Source: Przewalskia tangutica
Taxonomy: Eukaryota; Streptophyta; Magnoliopsida; Solanales; Solanaceae
Direction of reading: 5' to 3'
Assembly: GCA_029844215.1 (NCBI GenBank)
Contig: CM056724.1
Location: 35,626,446-35,690,445 of the forward strand
Length of the DNA stretch: 64,000 nucleotides
In this document: positions 45,015 through 57,200 of the stretch, one piece after another
How the letters are laid out: every line of letters starts with the position of its first letter
Numbering within the stretch: position 1 is the first letter of the stretch
Program-made: the position numbers and the translations under genes
Notes under the pieces: model-generated
The model's database searches: none
Seen by the model: only the letters and a program-made list of their open reading frames with translations
What the model was told of the DNA's origin: nothing

Positions 45015-47506
45015 ATGCGAAGGAGAAGAGGAGCAGACACTCTTGTTCCCTTCAATCCAGATTGAGAAAACACAAGCGAGCGAAAGAATCAGCGGATTGC
45101 AACTTTGATAGAAATGAACGGTGCTCAAAACAATAACATGATGAGAGAAGGGTTAGGTGAAAATCAACATAACCCAGGAATGCCTCAGCAAATGCCAATG
45201 GACGTGGAGGAGAGAGTCCAAATCCAGCCAGAAAGAAGTTTGGGGGACTATGTGCTGCCAAGAGTGAATGGAGCACAAACATGCATTAGGCTCCCTGCAA
45301 TAGGAGCCAACAACTTCGAAATAAAACCGGCGATTCTCGGCATGATGCAGAACAGTGCAATTCGGAGGATCGCCATCGGAGGACCATATGCACATAGCTA
45401 ATTTATTGGAGCTATGTGCAACTTTCTATATAACGGCGTTCTCGATGATGCGTCAGTTGAGGCTCTTTCCCTTCTCACTCGGGGATAGAGCAAAAGTATG
45501 GTTGAATTCCTGCCGTAGATTCAATTTTTACTTGGAGCAGTGCGTAAATTCTTAGCCAAGTTCTTTCCTCCGTAAAGCGGCAAAACTAAGAGGAGTTGAA
45601 CAACTTCTACCAGCGGATGGAGAGTCCTTATATGAAGCTTGGGAAAGGTTCAAAGATCTACAGAGAAAGTGCCCACACCATTGCATTGAGTTGTGGAACT
45701 TGGTTCACATCTTCTACAACGGTGAGCAAAGACAACCGTAACCATTATAGATGCAGCGGCGGTGGAGCATTCATGAGGAAAACAGCCCACGGCCTCATGA
45801 GTTATTAGAAGATATGGCCACTAACAACCATGTCACGTAAGAGAGGTCGACAAGTGGGAGAAGAAACGGTGAGTCCACGAAATAGATGTTATTCTTGCCT
45901 TGAATGCCCAGTGGCCCTTTTAGCGAAACAATTGCAGAACATACTGATGTCGATAAATGCGGTGCAGATGCCTAGAAGTCGTGAGATATGTGGTGGCCAC
46001 ATACATTTGATAGGTGTCCTTGGTGATCCCAACAATATACCAATGGAGCAGCAGAGTGTCGGGCCATAGGTAATTATCGAGAGGCAACAACAACCCTACT
46101 CTAACACTTATAATTGGTGGAGGAACCACCCAAATTTCTCATGGAGAGAGACCGAGGCGGCAGAACGGCACGAGAACTAGCGTAACCAATACCAAGGGCA
46201 ACAGAACCAATACCGAAGCAGCAGAACCAATACAGGGCGATGCAGAACCAGCAGAACAGAATCAGCACCGCCCTTCATTCAAGCCCCACCTCAGCGATTC
46301 AATGCACCGGTTCAGTGAAAAACCACGAGCAGTGGCGGTGTGACAACACTTGCAATGCCTGCACCAGCTTCACGAAGCTAGATCCTCATTCAGGAACTTG
46401 GAAACTCAAGTGGGGCAGCTAGCAAAGCAGGCAAACAGCAGGCCACAGGGGACATTGCCAAGCAACACAGAGGTAAATCCAATGGAGCAATGTCAGGCAG
46501 TGCAATTGAGAAGCGGCAAACAGTTGGAGCAAAGAATACCGCACAGAGTTGAGAAGAAGGCAGAGTTAGAAAAAGAGAAGGTGATTGAGCCCAGCCCTGT
46601 AGTAGAGAAAGCTCCGGAGAAGGAGTATACAGAGAAGATCCCTTTCCCCCCAGAGACTACAGCGAAAGACGGTTGATAAATAATTCTCCAAATTTTTGGA
46701 GACATTCAGGAAGCTGCATATCAACATACCTTTCATAGAAGCATTAGAGCAGATGCCCTCCTATTTTAAGTTTATGAAGGAGATCTTGGGGAAGAAGAAA
46801 AAGTCGGCAGAGTATTTAAATAGTAGCACTAATGTAAGAGTGTAGTGCTATCTTGCGAAAGAAGTTGCCACCAAAACTAAAGGATCCTGGAAGCTTTACA
46901 CTACCTTGCACAGCGGGGTGACTTGCAACAGAGCCTTGTGTGATTTAGGCGAGTATAAATCTGATGCCTTATCGCTTTTAAAAGATGGAGTTGGGTGAGG
47001 CCAAACCAACCACAAGAAGTTTCCACACCGGCCGACAGATGCTGGTTCATCCACGATGCAAGATTGAGGACGTGATTGTGAAAGTAGGAAAATTCTTCTT
47101 TCCTGCAGATTTTCTCATTCTTGATATGGAAGAAGATGTGGAAATACCTATCATATTGGGGAGGCCATTCCTAGCAACGGGGAGAGCGTTGATTGATGTT
47201 GAAAGAGGAGAGTTAACATTAAGGGTGGAGAATGAAGAAATGGTGTTTAAAGTTTTTAAACACATCATTGAGCCACCAATAATGAGTGGGTGCTTCGCAA
47301 TCAGCACCATCAAACCCCCATGCGAGCCAATACAAGTCAACCAAAGAGCAATGAGCCCAAGCAAGCAGGCATGGTTTGCTGAAATGCCACTAAAGGAGGT
47401 AAGTATTCCTGAACTCCCCCTTACTGATAATGCTAAGAAGAAAAGAAGAAAACGCCAAATGTGGAGGAAATGGATTGGTTGGGGCTTAATCCACCCTGGT
47501 TATTAA
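45015..47506 (+). pseudogene. gag-pr: Element E gag-protease polyprotein, many small indels
   Basis: ATG at 45015 (MRRRRGADTLVPFNP, then a stop), with the same N-terminus as in B. Gag segments: GDYVLPRVNGAQTC (45105-45401 frame), then short open pieces to about 46070 in alternating frames. The zinc knuckle near 45980 is broken. The spacer 46350-46676 contains RNLETQVGQLAKQANSRPQG. In the protease the Asp-Leu-Gly segment (about 46940) is followed by a frameshift; 46985-47506 carries the rest with GRPFLATGRA and the basic tail KKKRRKRQMWRKWIGWGL. Frame changes are frequent and short, often at G/C runs, so part of the damage could be sequence error. Confidence 0.82.
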
Positions 47507-47532
47507 GGCTAAGAACTCAAGGCCCGCTAAAA

Positions 47533-47568
47533 GACGTTAAAGACAGCGCTACTTGGGAGGCAACCCAA
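47533..47568 (+). other. Conserved junction motif of element E
   Basis: GACGTTAAAGACAGCGC then TACTTGGGAGGCAACCCAA, 27 bp after the gag-protease stop. Similar sequences are, from memory, common downstream of pol in plant gypsy elements. Finding it right after protease supports removal of RT to integrase. Confidence 0.68.
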
Positions 47569-47699
47569 TGTTTTTAATTATGTTATTTTAATTTCTGTCT
47601 TTATTTTATTTTATTTTGTCTAGAACAATCTCACGGTCTTGGGTTCTTGTGTTTGTGTTATTGACAGGTACATGCAAACAAACTGAAAGATTTAAAGTC

Positions 47700-47940
47700 A
47701 ACTAAGCCGTGATTTCGGAAAAAGCGGCAGGCCATACGCCAGAGCGTCGCGCGCCAAAAGAATCGAACAGCGCAGTTTAAGCGCGCGGCAATGCGAGCAG
47801 GCCGCGGTAGAATTCCAAAATTGCCAAGTTTTAGCCATACGCTCAGAATGTGGCCGCGGCGCATAAAGTCCCGAAAGAGTGCAGAAGATTGGGCGCCGCG
47901 GCGCCAAAAGCAGGGCCGCGACGCCTAAGCGGGAATCCAG
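47700..47940. repeat. GC-rich tract of element E upstream of ORF2
   Basis: About 240 bp with GCGCCGCGGCGCC and related sequences (for example at about 47891-47905). It occupies the same place as 19490-19600 in A and 15235-15452 in B. Frames across it on either strand are compositional. Confidence 0.65.
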
Positions 47941-48313
47941 AACTTAAAACGCCCAGAAATCAGATTTTCCCCAAATCCAATTTCAAAAACCTAACCCTTC
48001 CTTTCCAAAACCCACGAAAATCCGAAAATTTGCCCACAAATCCTCCATAAATCCAACCCAACCACAATCAAAAATCTTAAATTCCTAAAAACCCTTAGCC
48101 ATCTCAACCAACAAAGCTCCATTCCATAGTCTCAAACCACCAATTGAAACAAGAACAACTTGAATCTTCTCATAAAAAGGTAATCTTTTCTGTTTCGAGT
48201 CCTCATCAAGTCACAGGAGGTAGTAGTTTGAAGGAGTATTGTAGTCAAGTAATTGGATCTTAAAATTTGATTGAAGTTTGGAGAAGAGAGTAAAAGGAGT
48301 GTGGGTATTGGGT
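47941..48313 (+). other. Leader between GC tract and element G in E
   Basis: A-rich, C-rich leader comparable to 12184-12694 of A. The segment around AACCTAACCCTTCC aligns with the sequence just after the TATA box of A, but the TATA itself is not conserved here; CATAAAT at about 48044 is a weak alternative. The last five bases TGGGT (48309-48313) are one TSD copy of G. Confidence 0.45.
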
Positions 48314-51300
48314 CATATACCCGTATTTCCGCAGTATGTACGTGAGGCGACGATAAAAGTTTAAAGCCTTGAGTAGGCAAAGTGGCTTGGCGAATTAAAT
48401 TTGTTCACAACACCCGATTAGAGTCATTTTTCTAAACGCTTTCCACGACTTTCGTAGGGAATTTCCGCTATGTCATTTAGTATTTTTATGGATTTTTCCG
48501 AGAGACGAACATTTTGGACCAACGGAGGGCGACACTTGGCACCTCCAATTGGTGGTTTGAAATCGTCAATTGGACGAAATAGGCTATGTAAGGCACGTTT
48601 TTGTGCCTTGGCTAAAGTCGAGGTTGGTAGGATATTTGTGTGTAGTAAATCCTAGCCCTACACTTGCCTAACACTTGGTTTAATCTTGGCCTTTGGTTGC
48701 CATCCCTTGACCTATAAATACCCTCTCCCTTTGATGAATTCTTCATCCTTTCCACAAATCTCTAAGTGTTAAAATCCTCCTCTCTTGTCATTGTTCTCGC
48801 CCCTCCCCTTCGCCGAGAGCCCTCCCCTGTGTGGCCTTGTGGCGAGACTTCACCCCTCCTAGTGGTGTTGTTCTCGTATAATATACCCCTCTTGGTAGAA
48901 ATACTCTCAAAAGTATTGTTATAATGCCCAAATTACCTTAGCCAGTATACCTTGTCAGATTCTAAGGTTATACCTATACTGAAAAGCCCGTAAAATACTA
49001 TTATACTCCACTACCAAAACCGAAACCCTAAGGAAAATCTTCACCCGTAGTTGAAGTCATAAGTAGAAGTTGGTTAGAACTTCTAAGGGTTGTTTGAGCG
49101 GCCTGAGCGCACTGAGTAGGAGCTAAACCTTGCTCAGATCGACATTTAAACTAGGATAATTATGGGCTTATCGAGGTAATTATCTTGTCCTCTATTGTGA
49201 TTGGAAATTACATATTGTTAGAATATATAGTTGAAGTATACTATATATAGAACTGAACGTAGTTATCGCAATGTCTTTTGACTTAAGCCCGAATAATACT
49301 TACTGCAATGTCTTGCGACTTAAGCCCAATTTAAAGAAGAATCGAATCAGTAATTACATAGTGTCAGACATGAGACTTGTGTAGTAGTACCGTGAGTAGA
49401 ATTGTACCCGTTAGGTTAGGCGATAACCCCCGGTTGGCTTGGTAGCCTACTCAGAGAGGAGATTTGCGCCATGTGGGGGAGGTGCCGCCAATTTTCGAGA
49501 ATGTTCTACGATGAGATCTAAATGTTAATAAGCGCCTTGTGGCCTTATAGGTTGAAGTACTACGTGGCGCGATCTACTTGGCTTAGGAGTAGCCACTTGG
49601 AAGTACTTGAGCGTTTTGCTATTAGTCGATACTGCCGCGAGGTATGTGAACCTCTTCCTATCTCTTCTAGCATGATATGTGTGAACTATGTAGTACGGTA
49701 GACGCATACGTGCTAAACGTATTTGATTGATTTAAAACATAAAGTGTTATAACGCTTTATGGGAAGTTGGTTATAACGACCTTATGTTGGTAAGAAAATA
49801 CTTGTGGTCTTTAAAAGGTAATCGATTTGAACTATAACGCTTGTTATGTGTTAATAAAGAACTTGAAGTATTTCAAAAGATTTTTGAATCATTTTGAAAG
49901 AAGAAGTAATACTTGGTTTTTGAAAACTTAAGGTTATACTAGCTTTATGAGAAGTTAGGTATAACGGCTTAAGAATGTTTTCTTGATTTCGAAATCGAAT
50001 GTGTATCGACAAACCACTGCAAATACGTTAATAAAAGGAAATGTTTTGACTAATTAAGTATTATTAAAACCAGAGAAACTTCCATCCGCATGTAAGCTAA
50101 GATGAGACAAAATGATATTTCCTAGATCACTACAGTAATAAGATTGTTATAAACAAGAATATCCTACTCACATATAAGACTTATGTTTCTCAGTTGTTTA
50201 AAAGAGAATTATATTCTTAAATGAATAAGACTATGAACTACGAAACCTTTCTAAAATAAGAAACGTGAACATTTGAAATTAGGCAAACTTAGACGTTTGG
50301 AAAATAAAGTTGTTACTTGATTTTACAAAGGTAAGTGTTTTGGTTTATTTAAAAAGACAAATACTCTATTTTATACTACGTATTGTGTAACTTATGTGAA
50401 AGCAACGGATCTTTTAAAAGATTTAATGTATGAAGTACTTTAGGGGTAGATACCCGAACTTGTTAGCTTAAAGTACATGTGTGAATAACTTGATTGTGCT
50501 GGTTTGAGATAGCCTTGTAAATACTTTCTTGTTGATGTGATAAGTGAAAATGTTAGGATGCTACGTGTGTTAGTATCTTGTGTGATCGTGATGTAGCGGG
50601 TCATTCTTGTCAGGCTTACGTTGTTAAACGTTAAGCCCGTTAGACTATTATTGTATCACATACCCCTTTGACTTATTATACCGAGGGCTTGCCACCCTTG
50701 ACGCGGGTCTTTACGCCTATGCGGTCCTCGTGACTACGCGAGCGCGGTAGCTCCGTGGATTGATCATTCCGGTGTTTAGCCCGACGCGGGATTCCCTATG
50801 CGGTCTGCTGAGACTATGCGTCTTTTGAGACTATGCGGGTCATGGAGCCTAGGCGGATACCGAGGTTAGCCGCCGATGCGGGTATACCTCAGCGATGCAG
50901 GACCATGATTCGAGGAATACCTCATGCGGTCCGTGTGTGACCTATGCGCGAGTCGCGAGAGTTCGAGGATAGACGCGACATTGATATTGCGCGAGTGGCC
51001 GCCTTCGACATGTGGTGCGGTCTAGAAAGACCTCGGATACGATTTGTGGTATTTTTGGTACCGTGGGTCTTAGTAGTCGGATATGCCTTCGCATTGCCCC
51101 GCACGGTTTTATTGTGATAACTTGAGGCGTGAGTCCACGACTTGACATGATTGCTTATTTGTCAGGAATCGTAGTTTGCTTATCATACATGTCTCCCGCT
51201 TTATAGACTATTATGATTTCATTTACGTGATTTTTAGTTTCACATACTCTGCACTGTTGTATCGACCTCCTTCGGGGCTGCGTTCATGCCGCAGTTGAGG

Positions 51301-51664
51301 TACACCGCCGTTGATCCTAGCTCGTGGTCACGCTTGGTTTGGAAGCTCCGTTTCTCCGAGGCTTATCGACGTATAGTCCCCGTCGTAGTAAGTGTTTACA
51401 TTCGGGGTTTGGCGGGCCCCGTCCGCCATTGTTGTCATATCATTCTTAGAGGTCTGTAGTAATCTTTGCAAGCGGGGTTTGTAAAAAGGATTAAACTGCT
51501 CATGTTGAAAAAGTTGTTATTTACATATATCGCCAAAGGCAAGTTTTTCTCATTATTGTTTCATATTTCATAATATGTCTTGTATCGTTTATGTTCACGA
51601 TTACTCGATGTTGTATCACTAGGGTGCCCGGTAAGGCACGATCACGCCCGAATCGGTCGTGACA
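48314..51664 (+). repeat. Element G 5' LTR (3.35 kb)
   Basis: Aligns throughout with 54286-57669. TATAAATA at 48713-48720. Differences from the partner are mostly one- to five-base indels, often at G/C runs. Contains short CTATGCGG repeats around 50720-50850. Confidence 0.92.
48713..48720 (+). promoter_or_regulatory. TATA box of element G 5' LTR
   Basis: TATAAATA about 400 bp into the LTR, conserved at 54698-54705 in the 3' LTR, followed by a pyrimidine-rich stretch. Unlike the other LTRs in this window there is no GGCGCC-type tract upstream. Confidence 0.7.
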
Positions 51665-51668
51665 AAAG

Positions 51669-51681
51669 TGGTATCGTGAGC
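51669..51681 (+). other. Element G primer-binding site, tRNA-Met type
   Basis: TGGTATCGTGAGC begins five bases after the LTR end (GTCGTGACA). It matches the TGGTATCAGAGC type with small changes. Confidence 0.75.
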
Positions 51682-51864
51682 GATTAATCTCGGAAAGTGT
51701 CTACGCATCAGTATCCAAGAGTCTTGATTATCGGTGTTGTGCACCACACCAATAATCGTGAGGCTATAGGTATTTAGGATTGGTTTCTATTCTTCTCACT
51801 CGAGATCGTGCCTTAGAGTTGTGTTGTAAGTCGACCCTCCGACGTATTTCTTTCCCTTACCGCT

Positions 51865-54100
51865 ATGCCTCCGCGTAGGCAACCCGCCCAGAGGAGGGCA
51901 AGGCGGCGGAGCTGCGAGTAGAGTTCGTGAGGTGGCGAGGCACAGCCCAATCATTACCTAGGTAGTGCTTCATTCGGGAGTTCTGCGACGCCACTAGCCC
52001 CAGAGTTTAGTACGGCGGCAGCAAAGCCTCATCGCGCCATGATATATGAACCTTCGCCCACGACCGAACAATGAATTTAGATTGCAAGAAGACGACCACA
52101 TTAGCTATGGATTTGGCTACTGAGAGTATACCGATGTACCACGGGTCTTGATGACTATCTAAGAGAGGGTTGTGCAAGAGTAATTCTTCGATTAGGCTTC
52201 GAGCATGGCACGTATGCGGGCTTATGCGCAGCCGAGAAAACGTAGAGATCGACGGGTTAACGGGCGACGAAGAGGCCGAGCAGCAGCGTCCTTTGGTAAC
52301 TTTCTGGCGAGTCACCTCACCGGATTAGATTATGCACGTCCACCAAGCAAAGAGGTCCTCCACGGGGTTCGAGACGTTCGGTACGCAGGAGTTGGTCGAA
52401 CTCCGTGGCTTCCGCTCATTGGCGATGCACGTCATCCCGGAATGTCGCTTTAGTTGGTACTTGTTGTACTGCCGCCGTGGCCATGTGTCGAATGGGTGAC
52501 CTAGTAGGAGGACTTTGCCTTCGATCGCGGTAGTTCGTCACCTTCCTTAGCTATCGCTCACGGGCGAGTTTGATTAGAACGACTAAGGGAGTGAAGCAAG
52601 AGATATAGATATATCTTTAACCCTCTGAGATCGGTATGTGTGATAAGTGAGTATACCTTAAGTGCTATGTTCGATAGCGGTGTGTTAGTCGTGATTAGAT
52701 CATGGTTGTTTAACCGAGTAAGATTTTGGGGATAGAAGGTGTGAGCCTTGTGAGCTTACGTAAAGACCTTAGAGGTGAGGCCATCTCGAGAAAAGGTGTA
52801 GTGTTATGTTTGACCTTATCGAAGTGCATAGTTCACGTGAGTTATGTTGGGATAGGTCCCTAGTAGTGTGGAATGAAAGGGGTAGTTGAGCTAAGACCGC
52901 CAGGTTTTCAAACGTGATTAGTGAGATTGTTAGGATCGGGAGCTAGTATCGCGCGTTCGGGTCGGGTTGAGGCCACGCCGCGGGTCAACCCGCGGTAGGT
53001 TTGGTGGTGGGGTCGCGTGGTGGTCCCGCCTTGTGTTAGGGTTGTGAGGTGTTAGGCCCAAGTTTAGTTAACCAACGACGAGTTCGTGGATCGTTCGACC
53101 GATGGTCGGGCCGATGGGGCAGCCCATCGTGTTCTTCTGGCCAGACCGTTTACTCTACCGTGTTGAGTTATCCGAAGGTTGAAAGGTCGCACGGTGCCTA
53201 CCTTCACCTTATGTCGAACAGTGAAGCCCCTGTGTGGCTATTTTCATTTTCTAAAAGTTTTACCGAGCAAGGATAGGAACTGGTGAGTCTCAGAATCACA
53301 TTCGCCTCGGGCGATTGGATTTCGAGGATAGTTGCGAGAATTGTTGTCTCTGTTGAAGGAGTGTTTAAGCTACCATTTCGGTGTTCGGATATCGCCTTAT
53401 GAAGCCTTGTAAGGCGGAAGTGTAAGTTGTCCGATTGATTCGATGTTGGCAAGGTTCGCATAGTTGGTTCAGCTTGTTCCAAAGCAGATGGATAGTGAAG
53501 CTTGTCTAGAAGAAGTTCGAAGCTCCGAGAAATCGTGCGGATAATCGGCGACGACGCTTAGAGTTCAGTTGACGGTCGGTCTTGCATGTACCACCCGGTT
53601 AGTGCGACGAGTTTTGGAAAAGCAGGAACTTAGCCCGAGTTACTTGGGCCTTTGTGAGTTCATGTGAAGGATAGGCCAGTTGCCTATATGTTAGCATTTG
53701 CCGTCCGACGTGGGAGGCAGTGCATCCGGTCTTTCGTATTGTGATGTTCGGGGAAGTATCGAAGATCCATCCAGAGTGTTCCCAGTTAATGATGACCACG
53801 TTAGAGATAGTAACCCCGAGTTTTGATCACGTCGTCGATCGAATGTGGTATGAGTTCGAGTGTACGACATCCTCCGATCGCAGCAGCCCGGCACCATTTG
53901 TTGGATCGCCGAGCAAGGCTCGCGACAAAGTGACAAAAGTGGTACCATTTGTTGGGTCGCCTGAGAAGGTTAATGCCTCAGGCAAAGTGACAAAGTGGTA
54001 TCTACGACGAGTAAAGAGAGAAGCGAGCATGTATGGCGAGCATAGATGTGATCATTTCTTTTTTGTAAAGAGAAGGTGCGAAGGAAGTATATTTTAGACC
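51865..54100 (+). pseudogene. Element G internal coding remnants (gag start; integrase/chromodomain end)
   Basis: ATG at 51865 begins MPPRRQPAQRRARRR, a basic start like that of chromovirus gag, and stops after about 18 codons. Between 51950 and 53650 no domain can be named with confidence; short frames are scattered in all phases. Near 53675-53760 the segment reading YMLAFAV, then the frame with MHPVFRIVMFGEV, resembles the junction of the integrase C-terminus and chromodomain in chromoviruses. RT and RNase H are not recognisable. The interior (2.6 kb) is about half of a full chromovirus interior, so large deletions are inferred. Confidence 0.55.
53893..54002 (+). repeat. Two-copy tandem repeat with PBS-like sequence in element G
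   Basis: Units 53893-53943 (51 bp) and 53944-53999 (56 bp), each starting ACCATTTGTTGG(A/G)TCGCC, each with an internal inverted repeat and each ending in GTGACAAA(A)GTGGTA. That ending is nearly the same as the LTR-end/PBS junction of G at 51659-51673. Confidence 0.65.
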
Positions 54101-54275
54101 CGGTGAGAAGTGTTTTGTGGTGATGATTAGAGGTGTTTTCTCGTGGACTTAGATAGAAGTATGTGCGCGGTGTTTCGTGGCCAGTGTGGCGGATTGTTTT
54201 CGTAAGTATAGCAAGAAGACTATCTTCGCGCGCTTGTCTTGAGATTTAGAAGGAACATTCGACGAATGTTTCTAC

Positions 54276-54285
54276 AAGGGGAGAA
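54276..54285 (+). other. Element G polypurine tract
   Basis: AAGGGGAGAA directly before the 3' LTR. Confidence 0.8.
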
Positions 54286-57200
54286 TGTTATACCCGTATT
54301 TCCGCAGTATGTACGTGAGGCGTGCGTATAAAAGTTTAAAGCCTTGAGTAGGCAAAGTGGCTTGGCGAATTAAATTTGTTCACAACACCCGATTAGAGTC
54401 ATTTTTCGGCGAAACGTTTCCACAGCTTTCGTAGGGGAATTTCCGGCTATGTCATTTAGTATTTTTGCGGATTTTTCCGAGAGACGAAACATTTTGGACC
54501 AACGGGAGGGCGACACTTGGCACCCTCCAATTGGTGGCTTGAAATCGTCCAATTGGACGAAATAGGCTATGTAAGGCACGTTTTTTGTGCCTTGGCTAAA
54601 GTCAAGGGTTGGTAGGATATTTGTGTGTAGTAAATCCTAGCCCTACACTTGCCTAACACTTGGTTTAATCTTGGCCTTTGGTTGGCCATCCTCGACCTAT
54701 AAATACCCTCTCCCTTTGATGAATTCTTCATCCTTTCCACAAATCTCTAAGTGTTAAAATCCTCCTCTCTTGTTGTTGTTCTCGTCCTCCCCTCGCCGAG
54801 AGCCCTCCCCTGTGTGGCCTTGTGGCGAGACTTCACCCTCCTAGTGGTGTTGTTCTCGTATAATATACCCCCTCTTGGTAGAAATACTCTCAAAAGTATT
54901 GTTATAATGCCCAAATTACCTTAGCCAGTATACCTTGTCAGATTCTAAGGTTATACCTATACTGAAAAGCCAGAAAATACTATTATACTCCGCAGTACAA
55001 AACCGAAACCCTAAGGAAAATCTTCACCCGTAGTTGAAGTCATAAGTAGAAGTTGGTTAGAACTTCTAAGGGTTGTTTGGAGCGGGCCTGAGCGCACTGA
55101 GTAGAGCTAAACCTTGCTCAGATCGACATTTAAACTAGGATAATTATGGGCTTATCGAGGTAATTATCTTGTCCTCTATTGTGATTGGAAATTACATATT
55201 GTTAGAATATATAGTTGAAGTATACTATATATAGAATGAACGTAGTTATCGCAATGTCTTTTGACTTAAGCTTTGAATAATACTTACTGCAATGTCTTGC
55301 GACTTAAGCCTGAATTTAAAGAAGAATCTTGAATCAGTAATTACATGTATTGTATTACAAGAGACTTGTGTAGTAGTGCAGTGGAGTAGAATTGTACCCG
55401 CTAGGTTAGGCGATAACCCCCTCGGTTGGCTTGGTAGCCTCATTAGAGGAGGAGATTTGCGCCATTTGCGGGAAGAGGAGGTGCTTGAATTTTGGTAGAA
55501 TGTTCTACGATGAGATCTAAATGTTAATAAGCGCCGTGGCCTTATAGGTTGAAGTACTACGTGTGGCGCGATCTACTTGGCAAGGAGTAGACGGTTGGAA
55601 GTACTTGAGCGTTTTGCTATTAGTCGATACTCGCCGCGAGGTATGTGAACCTCTTCCTATCTCTTCTAGCATGATATGTGTGAACTATGTAGTACGGTAG
55701 ACGCGTACGTGCTAAACGTATTTGATTGATTTAAAACATAAAGTGTTATAACGGCTTTATGGGAAGTTGGTTATAATGACCTTATGTTGGTAAGAAAATA
55801 CTTGGTCTTTAAAAGGTAATCGATTTGAACTATAACCGCTTGTTATGTGTTAATAAAGAACTTGAAGTATTTCAAAAGATTTTTGAATCATTTTGAAAGA
55901 AGAAGTAATACTTGGTTTTTGAAAACTTAAGGTTATACTAGCTTTATGAGAAGTTAGGTATAACGGCTTAAGAATGTTTTCTTGATTTGAAATCGAATGT
56001 ATCGACAAACTCATCGGCGTTAATAAAAGGAAATGTTTTGACTAATTAAGTATTATTAAAACCAGAGAAACTTCCATCCGCATAGAAGCTAAGATGAGAC
56101 AAAATGATATTTCCTAGATCACTACTGTAATAAGATTGTTATAAACAAGAATATCCTACTCACATATAAGACTTATGTTTCTCGATTGTTTAAAAGAGAA
56201 TTATATTCTTAAATGAATAAGACTATGAACTACTAAACCTTTCTAAAATAAGAAACGTGAACATTTGAAATTAGGCAAACTTGGGCGTTTGGAAAATAAT
56301 GTTGTTACTTGATTTTACAAAGGTAAGTGTTTTAGTTTATTTAAAAAGATACCACTCTATTTTATACTACGTATCAGGTGACTTATGTGAAAGCAACGGA
56401 TCTTTTAAAAGATTTAATGTATGAAGTACTTTAGGGGTAGATACCGAACTTGTTAGCTTAAAGTACCTTGTGTGAATAACTTGATTGTGTTGGTTTGAGA
56501 TAGCCTTGTAAATACTTTCTTGTTGATGTGATAAGTGAAAATGTTAGGATGCTACGTGTGTTAGTATCTTGTGTGATCGTGATGTAAAGGGTCATTCTTG
56601 TTGTGCTTACGTTGTTAAACGTTAAGCCCGTTGTACTATTATTGTATCACATACCCTTTGACTTATTATACCGAGGGCTTGCCACCCTTGATGCGGTCTT
56701 TACGGCTATGCGGTCCTCGTGACTATGCGGAGCGCGGTAGCTCCGGATTGATCATTCCGGTGTTTAGCCCGACGCGGGATTCCCTATGCGTCCTGTTGAG
56801 ACTATGCGGTCTTTTGAGACTATGCGGGTTGCGGAGCCTAGGCGGATACCGAGGTTAGCCGCCTTCGACGCGGTATACCTCGGCGGTGCAGGACCATGAT
56901 TCGAGGAATACCTCATGCGGGTCCGTGTGACCTATGCGAGTCGCGATAGTTCGAGGATAGACGCGCAGATTGATATTGCGGGCGTGTGGCCAGCTTCGAT
57001 CATGTGGTGCGGTCTAGAAAGACCTCGGGATACAGTTTGTGGTATTTTTGGTACTGTGGGTCTTAGTAGTCGGATATGCCTTCGTACTTGCCCCGTACGG
57101 TTTTATTGTGATAACTTTGAGGGCGTGAGTCCCTGACTTGACATGACTGCTTATTTGTTGTGAACTGTAGTTTGCTTATCATACATGTCTCCTGCTTTAT

